Shown piece after piece: positions 11,901 through 25,039 of a stretch of 64,000 nt of DNA. Each line of letters starts with the position of its first letter. The first letter of the stretch is position 1. The notes beneath the pieces are model-generated. The model saw nothing but the letters and a program-made list of their open reading frames with translations. It ran no database searches and was not told the DNA's origin. The DNA comes from Annona cherimola (Eukaryota; Streptophyta; Magnoliopsida; Magnoliales; Annonaceae). The DNA lies in assembly GCA_030490835.1 (NCBI GenBank), contig CM059972.1:14423764-14487763 (forward strand), given 5' to 3'. The position numbers were made by a program, and so were the translations under genes.

Positions 11901-14900
11901 TATGACCCTGCTGATGAACGTCACATTCTACGCCTGTTTGACTACTTCTATCACCAGGTTTGCTTTTCTGACACAATTGTAATTGACTTTTTCATATATA
12001 CTTGTAATCCATTGAGATGTTACTATGTTTAATGATAGGCATCTGTTGGTGCTATGCGTTTAAATTTGAAAGATAGAGGTATGAACAGGTTCACACCTAA
12101 AGAACTCATATGCAAATGCACATCTGCCAATTCAGTTACTTTGTTTTTGCAAATTTTGGAGAAATTGCAAATCATCGTTACAAAAGAGAAAAGAAAAGAA
12201 AAATGAAAAAATGCTTAGTTTTGTGCTTCATTCATGCCTCCCCGATTGCCTTTCCGATTCGAGTGTGTATTTCAATTGTGAATTTCATTTTCTCCTCATG
12301 TGGTCTTTAATAGCAAAACAACGTTATTCTAGGACAAGAATATGGGTTTTATGATTGGATAGAAAATGAGTAGAGCAAAATCTGTTGAATTATTACAATC
12401 TTTAGTTATTGATTTCATGTGTAACTTATGTCATGTCAACAATTGCATAAACCTAGAGTAACTTACGTCAACAATTTTTAGCCTTTTCTTGAATGGGGAA
12501 TATTTGTCTCTTCAAAATTCTGTCAAGTGGTTTTTTTGGCTTGTAAATTGGTTTCATTGGGAACACACGAATTAAAATTTTTTCTGTTAAGATAGAAAAA
12601 ATTGGCCAGTCGAATAATGGAATGCAATTTATTTAGTGAAAAATTCTTTGGCAATGATAGTTATGGACTGTTCTTACTGTTTGGCAGGAAGAATTCCTAC
12701 ATCTTATCAAATATCAAGAACAATGTGACATCTAGAAGTAACATCAGATATTTTTTAAAGGTTAAAATTTTTTATGGGCTCTGTAGATGCATCTGTGAGC
12801 ACATACCATCAAGTTGGTTCCAATGCAAAATTTCATTTTTTGTTGGTAATCCATTATTTTAATAGCATAGACATGTAAAGATTGGATTGGAATTGTTCTT
12901 GAACATCATTTTCTTGATTTGTTTTCTCTAGTTCACTGATTGGATGCTATACACATACCACAGAGGGGCCATTGTGTGGTTTGTTACATGCATGAGATTC
13001 TTATATAAAAAACTAGTCTATTGAAATATTTTTATACCTCTGTTGAGCAGTTTTGCCTGAATCAGCTCTGCAAATGATGCACAAAATTTATATAGCTGTC
13101 TGTTTTCTTAATTTCCTCTGACCCTTGGATGATGGTTCTGGACCCCAATAGGAACATCTTTTCATTGTCTGTGAGCTTCTACGAGCAAATTTGTATGAAT
13201 TCCAGAAGTTCAATAATGATTCTGGCGGAGATGTTTATTTTACATTGCCGAGGTTGCAGGTTCGTTTTGATTTTCGTGATTCTGAATTCTTGTTTTTTGG
13301 GTCAAGTTTCTGGTTGCCTACTCATATAATGCAAGTAACTAACCTTGAGTGAAACTGATAGGAATAGAATAACTATTAAAGAGATTACAATCTCGTTTAT
13401 ACCTAGAAATCTTTTTTGAGAGATTGCAGATGGGAACCAGTTTAGTTAGACATTCTAAAAGGATCCCAAGTATATTTGTTCCAATATCACTGGAGATTGT
13501 AGGTAGATCCAGTTTCTGTGACACCTCATTTAGTAGACTAGGTACATTATAATTGTAAGGCATGCCAGTTTTTGGAGCTATGACTTTGAATTATTCTCAA
13601 ATTTATGCTATAGATCAAAATTTTTTTGTATAGACTATTACAATCCTTCCCAAAAAGATGAAGAACAATTATGAAAAACATTACACACCTGTCTGGATGT
13701 TAACCATTAAATGTGTGTTTTTTGTTTATTCCTTTTGTCAGAGTATAACTCGGCAATGCTTGGAGGCATTGGAATACCTGCATTATTTGGGAATTATTCA
13801 TTGTGATCTAAAGCCAGAGAATATTCTTATCAAAAGTTACAGCAGATGCCTGATAAAGGTTATTGACCTGGGAAGCAGTTGCTTTCAAACAGACAACTTG
13901 TGCTCTTATGTACAGTCTCGTTCTTATAGGGCCCCTGAGGTTATCCTAGGTCTTCCATATGATGAGAAGATTGATATTTGGTCTCTTGGTTGTATATTGG
14001 CTGAGCTTTTCTCTGGAGATGTAAGTTTATCAGTCTCATTTTTCTTTGTTTTTGGTGCTCGCTTTTTGTTGCAAAACTTTAAATAGTTCAATGGAGGAAT
14101 ACATTTTGGTCGATAAACTACAACATATATATGTATATATGTGCACCAATCTTATTTGGCCGACTGTGAATCGAAGAGTTGCAGCTGGCCCAAACAACGA
14201 TTTAAAATTTTTTCTCATGGATACGTGGGCCCCACTTAGATCGGTTAATATACCAAATTTTACATTCTTGATTTTTACATATTCTAATTTTTGAAAAAAA
14301 TATAAAAAATGTAATATTTGTCATGCTAATCGATCTAGGTGGGGTCCACATATCCACAGGAAAATAAAAAATGATTTTTTGGCGGCTATATACAATATAT
14401 ATTGCCAAATTGTCTATTTTCTCCCTTCTGTTAGCTTCTGTTGAAGCTGTTGTATTGACTTTTGCTGTTTAACATTTTTTTTCTTTCAACTACTACTATA
14501 TTTGAATTGTGAATTCCTGCATAAGGACCATATGATGCTTCAGAAGTGGAATTGCCTAGAAAAAAAATCCGTTACTGTATTGTGAATTGTGCATGCAATA
14601 TTCGTAATGTATTGGGGTCCTAGAAAAAACCTATTCATTCAGAAAAATACAAAAATAAACAGGAACCTCTAATTTTATGAGCTAAAGATCCTGCTTATGG
14701 GCAGAAGGTAATTGTTTGTCTAGTTCATTTTAAAGGTATTGGTGGCAGCAGCATATCATGTCATCAATTTTTTGTCAATTAACGCAGCAAAAGTCCACTG
14801 CTAATATCTTCGACTTGGGTTAATATTGGTGATCCTCAGGGGCATTGATTGAAATTTAGCACCTTCTCTTTTTTCTGGGATACACACCATCCTTTCTGAT

Positions 14901-16194
14901 CTTCAGTTTTAAAGTCTGAATATTAGAAGTGTAATCATGACATGTTCTTTCTCGTCTTTTCCCTCCATTCTCAACAGGTGCTGTTTCCCAATGATTCATT
15001 AGCTGTGCTGCTTGCTCGGATGGTTGGGATGTTTGGTCCTATTGACATGGAGATGCTAGAGAGGGGGCAGGAGACGCACAAATACTTCACAAGTGATTAT
15101 GATATTTACTATAGAAATGAGGTCCCTTTCCAATCTTTCTTGTATTCATGGACAATAATTAACACTGTAGACTTATTCATTATTGAATTTTTTCAAACAA
15201 ATATAGTTAGGAAATGCCTAATCATATACTGATAGGCAAGAGAAAGGAATCTTAGAGTAGATTAGATAGTTGCAGATCTTAGAGTGAGGTTTTCTTTGAT
15301 ATGTAGCAATAAAAAATCTGAACTTACCATTGCTAAGATAATCCCATCACTGTTGGTCATTATGAATATCAAACAATGATAAGGATTTCAAGTATATTGC
15401 ATAAAATCTCCGGACAGACGCATGAAAACATCACCTCTGTTCAAGCAAAAATCACTTTGAAATTAAGAAATTGAATGGTATTTAAAAAAAAGAAGAAAGT
15501 GAATAATGCTGATGACAGAAAAGGCATGCTTTGGCCAGAGTCATTTGGGCATGCATCCAGGAAATATTAATGTATGAACAAATATGTAAGATAACTCAAT
15601 TTAACTTCTCTGCTGAAACCAAATGCTAGGCTTCTTGGAGAGTCTTATCACCCGATGACCAGACCATGTTAAGAACTATACCAGACTCCGGACAACTTTA
15701 CCTGCTTTTTTAAGCAACAGTCTTAAGCATTGTGTGTTGTATCTTTCGATTTCCCCTTTTATCTCCTCTTTTATTTTTTTCCCCTCCTTGTGTTGAATTT
15801 AAGAGGGCAATCTTTTTATTTCTGAATATAGATTTTCATACATGCTGTTCACACATCTATAGGGTTCCAGATTTCCAGTCTTCCCATTGTGGCCGCGGTT
15901 GTTTGGTTTTCCAATTACCATTTGTTTTCTATCAAGAAGCTACATGTTGTGCAAAAGGGGAGAACTTTTTCCCCTTCACATCTAATTATGAATTCTTTTT
16001 ATCATTTACTTCCTTTTCAGGAAACGGACCAGGTGGAGTACATTATCCCAGAGAAAACCTCATTAGAAGAACGGCTGGATGGCTGTGATGCTGAATTTAT
16101 TGAATTCGCTAGAGAATTGCTCCAAATAAACCCTGAGAAACGGCCCACAGCAACAGAGGCATTGGAACACCCATGGATATCACACCCTTACTGA
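8932..16194 (+). CDS. Plant DYRK-type dual-specificity protein kinase (8 exons, 786 aa)
   Basis: Exons by splice consensus and phase are 8932-9241, 9804-10571, 11275-11572, 11678-11957, 13152-13259, 13742-14020, 14978-15121 and 16021-16194. The joined frame is open for 786 codons plus TGA. Residues 1-30 form a LisH-like helix ([13 protein letters not shown]). Residues 31-470 are acidic, Ser-rich and probably disordered. The kinase domain runs from [14 protein letters not shown] (478-491), with the ATP lysine K509, catalytic loop HCDLKPEN (608-615, D610), metal-binding DLGSS (630-634, in place of DFG) and [12 protein letters not shown] (643-654). Y644 is the expected autophosphorylated activation-loop tyrosine. 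HCD in place of HRD and the SRSYRAPE loop are DYRK hallmarks. Such kinases phosphorylate Ser/Thr substrates after Tyr autophosphorylation; the substrates of the plant group are poorly known. The start at 8932 is preferred because it gives the conserved helix at the N-terminus. Confidence 0.93.
9251..9272. repeat. (CT)11 microsatellite in DYRK intron 1
   Basis: A perfect CT dinucleotide run beginning 9 bp after the exon 1 donor GT at 9242. It is likely length-polymorphic. Confidence 0.9.
14200..14378. mobile_element. Small inverted-repeat element in DYRK intron 6
   Basis: The left half has CATGGATACGTGGGCCCCAC and TTAGATCGGTTAATAT; the right half carries the reverse complement in diverged form, ATCGATCTAGGTGGGGTCCA followed by CATATCCACAGG. 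The arms are about 80 bp with AT-rich sequence in the centre. It is non-coding and lies inside the intron between exons 6 and 7. No target duplication was resolved. Confidence 0.5.
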
Positions 16195-17054
16195 TTACCT
16201 TGTTTTCATTGCAATAATGTTGAAAAATCTCAAGTTGATGGCCGTTCGTCGAAAGCTGATTTGTTGCTGGTTTGTGGTTTTTTTTGTCAATTATTATTAA
16301 AAATATCATGTATAGCTACGAAGAAAGTGGTTCTTTTCTGGAGATGCTGGGTCCATTTTGTTTTATTCACTGGGACTTCTCTGCGAAGAAGATTGCCTGC
16401 CTGCCCAAGTGACTAATCAAAGTGCAAGCTGGCCCTCCCCACCCCACCCCACACCAACACCACGCCCACCCAGCCCCCCCACCATTCTTTTCTTGACTGC
16501 ATGAGGTAAATTCATTCCATTTATTCTTGGTTCTATATTATTTTTTTTCTTAACTCTGTTGTACCTACTTTCGTGTTGAATTTTGCATATCAATCTCGTT
16601 TTGTGAGCGTAGCCTTCCTCCAGCAATCCAATCCAAACTGTTAGTATTAATAGGTGTTGCAGATACGTCTGCCAGAGCAAACAATAGATGAGCTGAGCTG
16701 CCGTGGTTTGTTTCAACTCGGAGCTAATGGCAATGAGATGGATTTTTGGCTTGCTTTTTGCGTTTTAAACTCTCTACGTTTGTGTGTTTATTTTTGAAAC
16801 TCCCAATGACCAATGTTTGCAAATTTGTGTTTTAAACCCTAACACTTTTTATTTTGTTGCATTTTAAACCTTAGCCATTGACCACTGCTGTTTTTAAAAT
16901 TGGCGGAAAACTGGTGTTAACTTCTAAGCAATGATTAAAATGCTCTTTTTTACTTGAGAATCAAGAAAAGAATTGTGGACTTGGACAGTGACATGGAGGC
17001 CGAGCTAATGCAGGAGTGGTCGGTGAAATTGCTGGAAAACAACAAAACAAAAGG
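16195..17054 (+). other. 3' flank of the kinase gene, no further gene
   Basis: 16195 to about 16320 is the likely 3' untranslated region. A C-rich tract with repeated CCCCACC units follows (16433-16483). 16745-16930 has three blocks of the type GTTTTAAACYCT, which look like old repeat sequence. No coding frame recognised. Confidence 0.4.
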
Positions 17055-17441
17055 GATAATTTACAAATATATTTCGTTTGATCAAAATTGAAAATATATC
17101 TACATAGTTTCAAATTTTGCAAACAGCCATATATAGTGTAACCATAGTTGCAAATATACTTATGTATTGCTTCTCAGATAATGTATATTTGCAAAGATAC
17201 ACAAATCATGTAGATATATTTGTAAAAATTAAATATGCACAATTTTTGAAATTGCAAATACGCTCACATAATTTACACATTTTTGCATATATATACACGC
17301 GGTGATGGTACAATAAGGACGTTATAATAGTATGAATATATTTGCAATTATAATTAAATTATATGAGGGTAATTTGTAATTTCTGAAACTATACGAGTAT
17401 ATTTACGATTTTGATCAAATTGAGTATATTTGCAAATTATC
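17055..17441. mobile_element. MITE with ~36-bp terminal inverted repeats
   Basis: The left end GATAATTTACAAATATATTT with CGTTTGATCAAAATTG is mirrored by CGATTTTGATCAAATTGAG with TATATTTGCAAATTATC at the right. The interior is AT-rich and non-coding, with several shorter copies of TTGCAAATA in both directions. The element class is not assigned because no target duplication is clear. Confidence 0.6.
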
Positions 17442-17522
17442 TAAAAATTAAATAATATTTGTTTGACATCTTATCTTTTCGAATGAATACATTGTAATTT
17501 GTTCAAAAATTACATTCATATC

Positions 17523-17642
17523 CGCAACCAGTGCTATGATTCCGTGATATGTATGTCGAGCATGCTCGCCCGAGGTCTTGGGTTCGACCTTGGGATAGCT
17601 CAAGTCATGAGTCATTGAACTACAGGACCAGAAATAAAAAAG
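17523..17642 (+). mobile_element. Short SINE with 17-bp target duplication
   Basis: The 120-bp insert is flanked by identical AAAATTACATTCATATC at 17506-17522 and 17643-17659. It contains GGGTTCGACCTTGG, close to a pol III box B, and ends in the A-rich tail AAATAAAAAAGA. Target duplication plus A-rich tail show target-primed retroposition. The box A is weak, so the head may be from a diverged tRNA. It does not resemble the longer SINE at 37424 closely. Confidence 0.7.
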
Positions 17643-17973
17643 AAAATTACATTCATATCTTGATCAATGGCATAATTACATCCCTAATATGGAGGAAAAT
17701 TCTTGATTAAAGGGAAAAACATAATGCACGATAGGATTATCAGAATCATATGCATTAACACAAATAATGTTCCTTTTTTGGGATTCCCAAGCACATTGTA
17801 ACGCGTTAATATTTAAAAACACTTCAAGTCACTCGATAAAGTGGTTTGAACCACAGAAAATCGACACCAAATTGATTCTGTTTGATGACACCAAGTTGTC
17901 GGAAATTTTGGAAAGCGATATTAAGCAAATTGATGACAAGATCTGCCAGGTTGGGTTTAAGTGGTTTCTTTGG

Positions 17974-18373
17974 GGGTAATTTCAAATATACCTTCTAAAT
18001 ATGAAAATTTTCATATATACTCATTAAGAATGCCCCGAATATCAAAAAAATCATCATTGTTCATTAGAAGACAGTCAATGTGGAGAGGAAATGACAAATC
18101 TACCCTAAATTTAGGGTTTGATTTGAAGCCCTTTTGGATGCCAATGTGCAATAGTATATCTTTTAAATAACTTTTCCTTATGTCTAAGAACAGAAAATGG
18201 TTTCTTCTATTTTAGAGTCTAAAAGGGCTTCAAACTAAGCCCAAAGTCTAGGGATAGTTTGAGGTGTATTTGATATTTGGAACATTCTTACTAGGTTTAT
18301 ATGAAAGATTTCTTACTTAGTAGGTATATTTGGAATTAAGAGCAAAAGTTGTAGGTATATTTGAAATTATCCC
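17974..18373. mobile_element. 400-bp MITE with inverted ends
   Basis: The left end GGGTAATTTCAAATATACC is mirrored by GGTATATTTGAAATTATCCC at the right. The interior also pairs: AGGGTTTGATTTGAAGCCC faces GGGCTTCAAACTAAGCCC. Non-coding, with arms extending over most of the element. Confidence 0.65.
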
Positions 18374-18539
18374 AAAATTTCAATTGCCCCAAAAATATGA
18401 AAGAATACAACTATATCGATTGTGTTAAGGCCAAGTAGGCTAAGCTTGAGTGGTTCTCTTGATTGCCTGTGAGAATTTGGAAAAGCAAGACCAAGTTTGA
18501 CTTGGTTTGACAAGATCAAGTAAGTTGGGTTTGACTCAA

Positions 18540-18965
18540 TGAGCTAGATTTGACAATTTAACTGACAATGCAAATTGACTCAATAAGATGGGCTGATTGG
18601 TTAAGCTAACTTGGTAACTAGGTTGATTGGCTAAGCGAACTCAGTGACCAAGTTGATGTAGTAACCAAGTTGCTTGGTCGAGTTAAACTTAGTGACCGAG
18701 TTGATTGTTTGAGTTGGCTTAGTGCATGAGTTGATTGCTTTGACTTAGTGACTGAGTTGGCAAGTTTATTTGATTCATAATAAATAGCGGAGTACTTAAG
18801 GGTACAAAGTGGCTGATCTAACTCAATGACTAAATTGACTGCTAAGCTAATTTAGTAGTTAGGCTTATTAGTCAAGCTAATGGAGTAACCATGTTGACCA
18901 ATTGAGCGGACCGGCTATCAATTTGTTCGATTGGTCAATTTAGCAATTGGGTTGACTAGCTGAGA
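18540..18965. repeat. Degenerate minisatellite
   Basis: Repeated variants of TTGATTGGCTAAGCGAACTC followed by AGTGACCAAG occur about every 30-40 bp, for example at 18594, 18623 and 18700. Copies are diverged and units vary in length. No coding meaning. The gypsy element begins directly at its end. Confidence 0.5.
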
Positions 18966-18973
18966 TTGGTTGA

Positions 18974-19331
18974 TGTAAAGGCTTGGTCAAAGACCACCTC
19001 ACATGCGTCCCAATCTCACTCTTCACGTCACCACTAGCCCTAAAAAATCGGACGACCGCCAACAAGCCTACAAAATCTCCTAAGAATCTCCTAAGATCAA
19101 GGAACCATAACTAACAACCTAATGGATTTATAAAAGAGAGGAGTCCACACCCAAAGGGGGACTCAAGACATCTACTACTACTAGAATTTCATTCCTTTCC
19201 AACCTCTTAAGATTCCGATCCTTACATCAATCCAATTTTCTCCCAAAAGACTCAACAATTTCCTAATCTTATTGGGGAATCATAATCATCAATTTCGTAT
19301 GCATGTGAAAATCCATTTTTGGACTTCTACA
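18974..19331 (+). repeat. 5' LTR of the gypsy element
   Basis: 358 bp from TGTAAAGGC to CTTCTACA. It matches 27026-27383 along its full length, including the blocks GGTCAAAGACCACCTCACA and GGGGGACTCAAGACATCTA. The primer-binding site just downstream (CTTTGACACGGTC) was not matched to a tRNA. Confidence 0.85.
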
Positions 19332-19430
19332 CTTTGACACGGTCTATGGGAAACAAAGCTAGAAATCCGTTTTATGCTCTTTTCCCTTTCCCACATATCT
19401 TTTCATTCTTCATTTTTCCCCTTTCCACTA

Positions 19431-20640
19431 TGGACCATAACCAATCTGTGTCTGACTTGGAGAACATCGCACAAGGGGGCAACACGCAAAGGGGCAATCC
19501 ACGAAGAGATGAAGCACAAAAGGGTGATGCACACCAAAGTGCAAAGGGAGTCTCTGTTAGAACCAGCTCTGGAGAAATGAGCCCCAATGTCGTTATCTCC
19601 AAAGAAGACTTCCAAGAGATAATAACCACATTGCATGAATGAAAAGCCCAAAAGCAATCAACTTCTTCATCACCCCGTCTGATAGGCAGACCCCATATGC
19701 AAACCCCAACACCAGAACCTGGCGGTAACACATCTACTCTCCCATTTTTGAGATTTATCAAGACTTCTAGCTATTTGTCTTTCACTCCTGAAATCATAAA
19801 TGAGCCTCCCTCTAACAAATTCACTTAGGCCCTTAGGACCATGTTTACACCTTTTGCATTAATCCAGACCTAATAAGTATGTCAAAAAACATAAAGTGCC
19901 GAGCATTCATTGGCACTCTAGAGGGAAAAGCCAGAGTATGGTTCCCTAGTCTTCCCTTAGCATCAATAGCCTCCTTGGATGCTTTATCTGACAATTTTAT
20001 AATATAGTTTATAAGTCAGAAATCACATGCCAAAAGACCCTCAGATCTTTATGAAGTTCGTTAGGAAGACAATGAGCCATTACGTGATTATATTGATCGA
20101 TTCAACCATGAATGCACCTTGATGCAGGATTAACCTTAGAATTTATCAAGTCCAGCTTTATCAGAGGTTTACGCCCTAGCCGAGTGTACACAGAACTTAA
20201 AGTGCAGGAACCAGAACTTGTAAGCGAATTGTTCAAGATTGCTTATAAATGGGTGAACGCAAAAGAGCATACGAGACAAAGGAAGCAAACACTTCAAATT
20301 AACGAAAATGAAAGATCAAGTAGGAAAAGACCTCAAAGCTCTGACCAACAGTCCGTAGAGAAAAGGGGTCGAAGAGATGGACGGACCCCCTTTCTCTATG
20401 CCCAAGTATGAAAGATATACCCCTTTGACAACTTTGCAGGACAATATTCATCGCCATCAAAGACAAAGGCCTTTTGAAGAAAACAAACCAGATGAGAGCC
20501 CCTCCAGAAAAAAGAAACACCTCTAGTTGGTGCGCATATCACATAGATCATAGTCATTCCACAAAAAGGTGTATCCAGCTGAAGAATGCCATCCAAAAAC
20601 TAATCAGGAAAGGCCTCCTCACCCAATTCATAAAAAGAAT
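19431..20640 (+). pseudogene. gag remnant of the gypsy element
   Basis: A methionine at 19431 opens a hydrophilic N-terminal part that ends at TGA near 19640. Later stretches in other frames show capsid-type sequence (about 19860-20270) and a zinc-knuckle-like CAYHIDHSHSTKRC (from 20530), followed by a Leu/Ile-rich tail of Tat style. Several stops and frame changes separate the parts, so it cannot make the full structural polyprotein. Confidence 0.7.
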
Positions 20641-20914
20641 TAAAGAAAAGGATCTCATTATCATGCATGAACAAAGATCAGGGTCAAAGTATGAATCATC
20701 AAATACTCCTACACATGGAGTCATCTCTACCATTCATGGTTGTCTTACTTGCGAAGGTAGCACCCAATCAGAAAAAAGAAGGTATGCACATTCGGAAGTA
20801 ATATCTAGCAAAAAATTCTGCCCTCTGACAAAATACACCTTTTGTATGAGTGAAGAAAACCCTTTGCACACGCCACATGATGATGCCATTATCATCGACA
20901 CCATCATATTTAAC

Positions 20915-22670
20915 TAGACAGTTTGTCGAATCATGATAGACACCGGCAGCTCTGCCGATATTTTATCCATCAAGCCTTCTATAGAATGTTGTGAAGAAGA
21001 AATTTGCGTCCTCACATTGAACCCCGGATTGGATTCACAGGAGATGAGGTGTCCGTAGAAGGGTTAATCACACTCGATCTTACTATTGGGACTGCACCAC
21101 AACAAACCATGATTGAAGTTGATTTCTTAGTGGTCAATATCTCATCTGCTTACAATGCCATCATAGGACGCCACGCCCTACGCTCAACAGGTTACAAGCT
21201 ATTGTTTCTACTTATCACCTGCGTGTCAAGTTCTCTACAATTGCAGGAGAAGATATTGCGAGAGGAAACCAGAAAATGGTCCGCCATTGCTATTTAGTGG
21301 CTTACAAAAGGAAGTAACCCGTGGACTCCATGTCACCATTTGATGAGATCAAACCCATAGTTGCTGTCAACATAGGGGATACTATACCCAAGCACGTCAC
21401 AATAGATACATCTACGGACCCCTCCTTTCAAAATACTTTGACAAACTTTTTACATACTAATATTGATATTTTTACATGGAATGCTCTAGGCTTAATAGGC
21501 TTGCACCCATCCATACCTAATCACAAAGTAAATATAGACCCAAATATTAAACCAATAAAATAAAAGAAAAAAACTTTGCACCTAAAAGACAACGGATAAT
21601 TGCACAAGAAATAAGGAAGCTTTTATCTATCTAGTTTATTAGAAAAGTCCAATATCCCCAATGGTTGTCCAATGTAGTCCTAATACCAAAGCCTAACGGC
21701 AAATAATGCATTTATATAGACTACACCAATTTAAATAAAGCTACCCCAAAAGATAGTTACTCATTACCTAACATTGATCAATTAATTGACTCAACTGTTG
21801 GCTATAATGTTTTTAATTTCATGGATTCTTTTTTTGGATATCGTCAAATAAAAATGACTAAAGAAGATAAAGAAAGAACCCCGTTCATTACCCTGAAGGA
21901 ACATACTACTATAGAGTAATGTCTTTTGAGCTTAAAAATGCAGATACTACTTATCAAAGGGTAGTTAATAAGATTTTTGCACAACAAATAGGCAAAAATA
22001 TGAATGTCTATGTTGATGACATGATAGTCAAAAGCAAAAACCTTGAACAACACATAAAAGACCTAGTGGAAACCTTTGCCACTCTTCAACATTTCAATAT
22101 GAAATTAAACCCAGAAAAATGCATATTTGGAATAACTAAGGCAAGTTCTTAGGAGTCATTATTTCAGAAAAGGGCATTGAGGTAAACCCCACTAAAATAA
22201 AAACCATAAGAGATATGGATACACCAAAAAATAAAAAAGATATAACAAAACTCACAAGACGTCTCGTTGTACTACACAAATTTATTTCAAAATCTGCTAA
22301 CAGATCTTTGCTTTCTTCAAGATTCTAAGGAAAACTGAAGACTTCAAATGGACGACGGAATGTGAGTATGCCTTTCAAGAACTGATGCAATATCTCTTGA
22401 AAGCACCCTTGCTAATAAAGCCGGTTATAGGAGAAACCTTTTTTATTTATTTATCAATTTCGAATAACACCATTAGTGTTGCACTAGTGGGAACAAATAA
22501 TGGGATCCAGCATCCCATCTATTACATTATTCAAATGTTGCATGACGCAAAAACTCGTTATTCTTTATTGGAAAAACAACTTTATGCACTTTTGATAGCT
22601 TCAAAAAAATTACATCACTATTTTCAAGCTCATACCATCATTATTTATACTAACTACCCATTACAATAGC
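20915..22670 (+). pseudogene. Protease, reverse transcriptase and RNase H remnant
   Basis: An aspartic protease active-site motif, MIDTGSSADIL, lies at about 20932-20964. The reverse transcriptase region follows from about 21590, with the catalytic YVDDM at about 22009-22023. RNase H-like sequence with TRYSLLEKQLYALLIA lies at about 22550-22600. Stops and frame changes occur between and within these domains. The order identifies a Ty3/gypsy pol. Confidence 0.75.
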
Positions 22671-23469
22671 TTTTATACAAACTTGACATCTCAGGGAGGT
22701 TGATAAAATGGGCATTGGAATTGTCACAATTTGACATACAATTCCAACCCCTCAAGGCAATAAAAGGGTAATCAATATTAATAGAATTCACAAAGGTAGC
22801 ATTGTGAAGAAGGCAAAAAACCCTCTTTTGCCTCCATGAAACTAACAAATGCGTTGCTACAAATACTACCACACCCATTGTGGAATAATGGGAACTATAT
22901 GCTAATGGAGCATCCAACAAACAAGGTAGCGGAGTTGGTCTCCTTATACTCACTCCAGACAAAACGAAACTATGAATCGTTATTCAATGCTTCTAATAAC
23001 GTCTTCGAATATGAAACTCTTCTAAGGACTGAATATTGTTTCTTTCCTCAAGGTAAAGCACCTTAACGTCTTCTCTGACTCCAATTTAGTGATCAATCAG
23101 GTCAAAGAAAACTTCGAAGCAAAGGACGATGACATGATCTCATATATTTGACTTTACAAGGACCTTATCGAACAAATCTCCCACTTCTTCATTTAGAAAA
23201 TACACTATGAGCAAAATACTCATGCCATTACTTTGGAAAATTAGCCACCAACACTTCTTTTGAAACACCAATACCCATCCGCCACTTGAAACAACCAAGT
23301 ATCACCCACTGCCAAATCAATGTCGTGTACACATCCCCCCATCCTGGAAAGACTCCCTTATACAATTCCTCACTAAAGGCCACCTACCAAATGATGACAA
23401 AGAAGCAAAGTGCATAAGGAGACAAGCATTATGTTATTCAATTATCGATGGAGAACTTTTCTGAAAATC

Positions 23470-24410
23470 TTTCTCTACCACATTGCTTCACTGTGTGTCA
23501 CCCATTAAAGTCCCTACCATACTAGAAGAATTGCACCAAGGTTGCTACGACAACCACTTAGGATGGCGTACATTAGCTCACCAAATCCTCCGCGCAGGAT
23601 TTTACTGGCCTTCTATCCAAAAAGATACAAAAGACTATGTCTGCAAATGCATCACATGTCAAAAGTATACTCTATTTTTCCCATATCCCTAATACCCCTT
23701 TGCAATCCATTTTCGAAGCATGGCCTTTTAAACAATGAGGTATAGACTTAATAGGACCTTTGCCTATTGTCCCTAGAAATCTCAAATTTATAGTTGTGTT
23801 GTCGTAGATTATTTTTCAAAATGGGCAGAAGCTAAAGCCCTTAGTTCTATTACCTTTACCTACATTATTAGTTCTATATGAGATCAAATAGTACGTCGAT
23901 TTGTCCTACCACAAACTATCATCACTGACAACAAAAAATAATTAGATTGCCAACACTTTACAAAAGTTTGCACTTGCACTGGCAATGGCATACAACATAA
24001 ATTTTCTTCCGTTGCATATCCCCAGTGCAATGGACAAGTTAAAAGAACTACTAGGACTCCCAAGGAAGCCCTACAAAAAAGATTACTCAAAGAGTACACA
24101 AACTAGGCAGATGTTTTTCCATTGTAATTGGGCTTATAATACAACTCCTATAAGAGCAACAGGTTATGCTTCTTTCAAACTAGTATATGGCATAAAAGCA
24201 ATCTTTCGTGTTGAAATTGCTCATTCCAAATACCATGTTTCTCAAATACCACCAACAGTTAGCACCCAAACGCAAAGGGAAAATCTATACGTCTTAGAAG
24301 AAATTTGAGATGATGTTGTACAAAGGCTTAGCCTATATCAACACCAGTTAGCTCGACATTTTGATAAAAAAGTAAATAAACGAACTAATCTGGTGGGAGA
24401 TTTAGTCCTA
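23470..24410 (+). pseudogene. Integrase remnant
   Basis: A zinc-binding N-terminal part is visible at about 23530-23680: HQGCYDNHLG, then FYWPSIQKD and CKCITCQKY, giving the H-H-C-C pattern. Catalytic-core fragments continue to about 24400, interrupted by several stops and frame changes. It is not functional as read. Confidence 0.7.
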
Positions 24411-25039
24411 TAAAAAGCAATCTTTTCCTCAGAATACGATCACCACAAATTCTTCCCAAATCGGGACAATCCATTTCGAATATGAAAATTGTTTGACAAT
24501 GGGTTGTACGAATTAGAAACAATGGAAAGGACAATTAATACCAAGGGTATGGAACACCCAAAATTTAAGATGTTTCTACGCTTAACAAAGGGTCTAATGG
24601 CCCCTTCAAAGGGACTACAACAGCCTCATCAAACCAAAACAATCCGACTCATACGAAGGGGTCGCGACAATCCCCCAAATAAAAAAAAGTCTGATGATTG
24701 AAACCAAATGAAGCAACAACAGCCGCAACAAAATAAAATGGTTTGATAGCCAAAACAAAAGAGCAAAAAAACACCCCATCAAATTAAAAGGGTTTCACAA
24801 CCCAAACAAAGGGACGTTCAGTTCTCATCAAAACCAGATCCAAACCAAAGGATCTCAAATTAAGATCCTATACCCACAACAAAACATTACTACAATATCC
24901 AATGGCCCATTGCCCCATCATAAAACATCTCCTTAAACATCCAAGGGCTCATTGCCCACACACCAAAATTTTTTTTACCCCTCTAAGCCTATGTCTTCCT
25001 CCTCGCTTTCTAAAATATCATAGCCACCAATCTTTGCAA

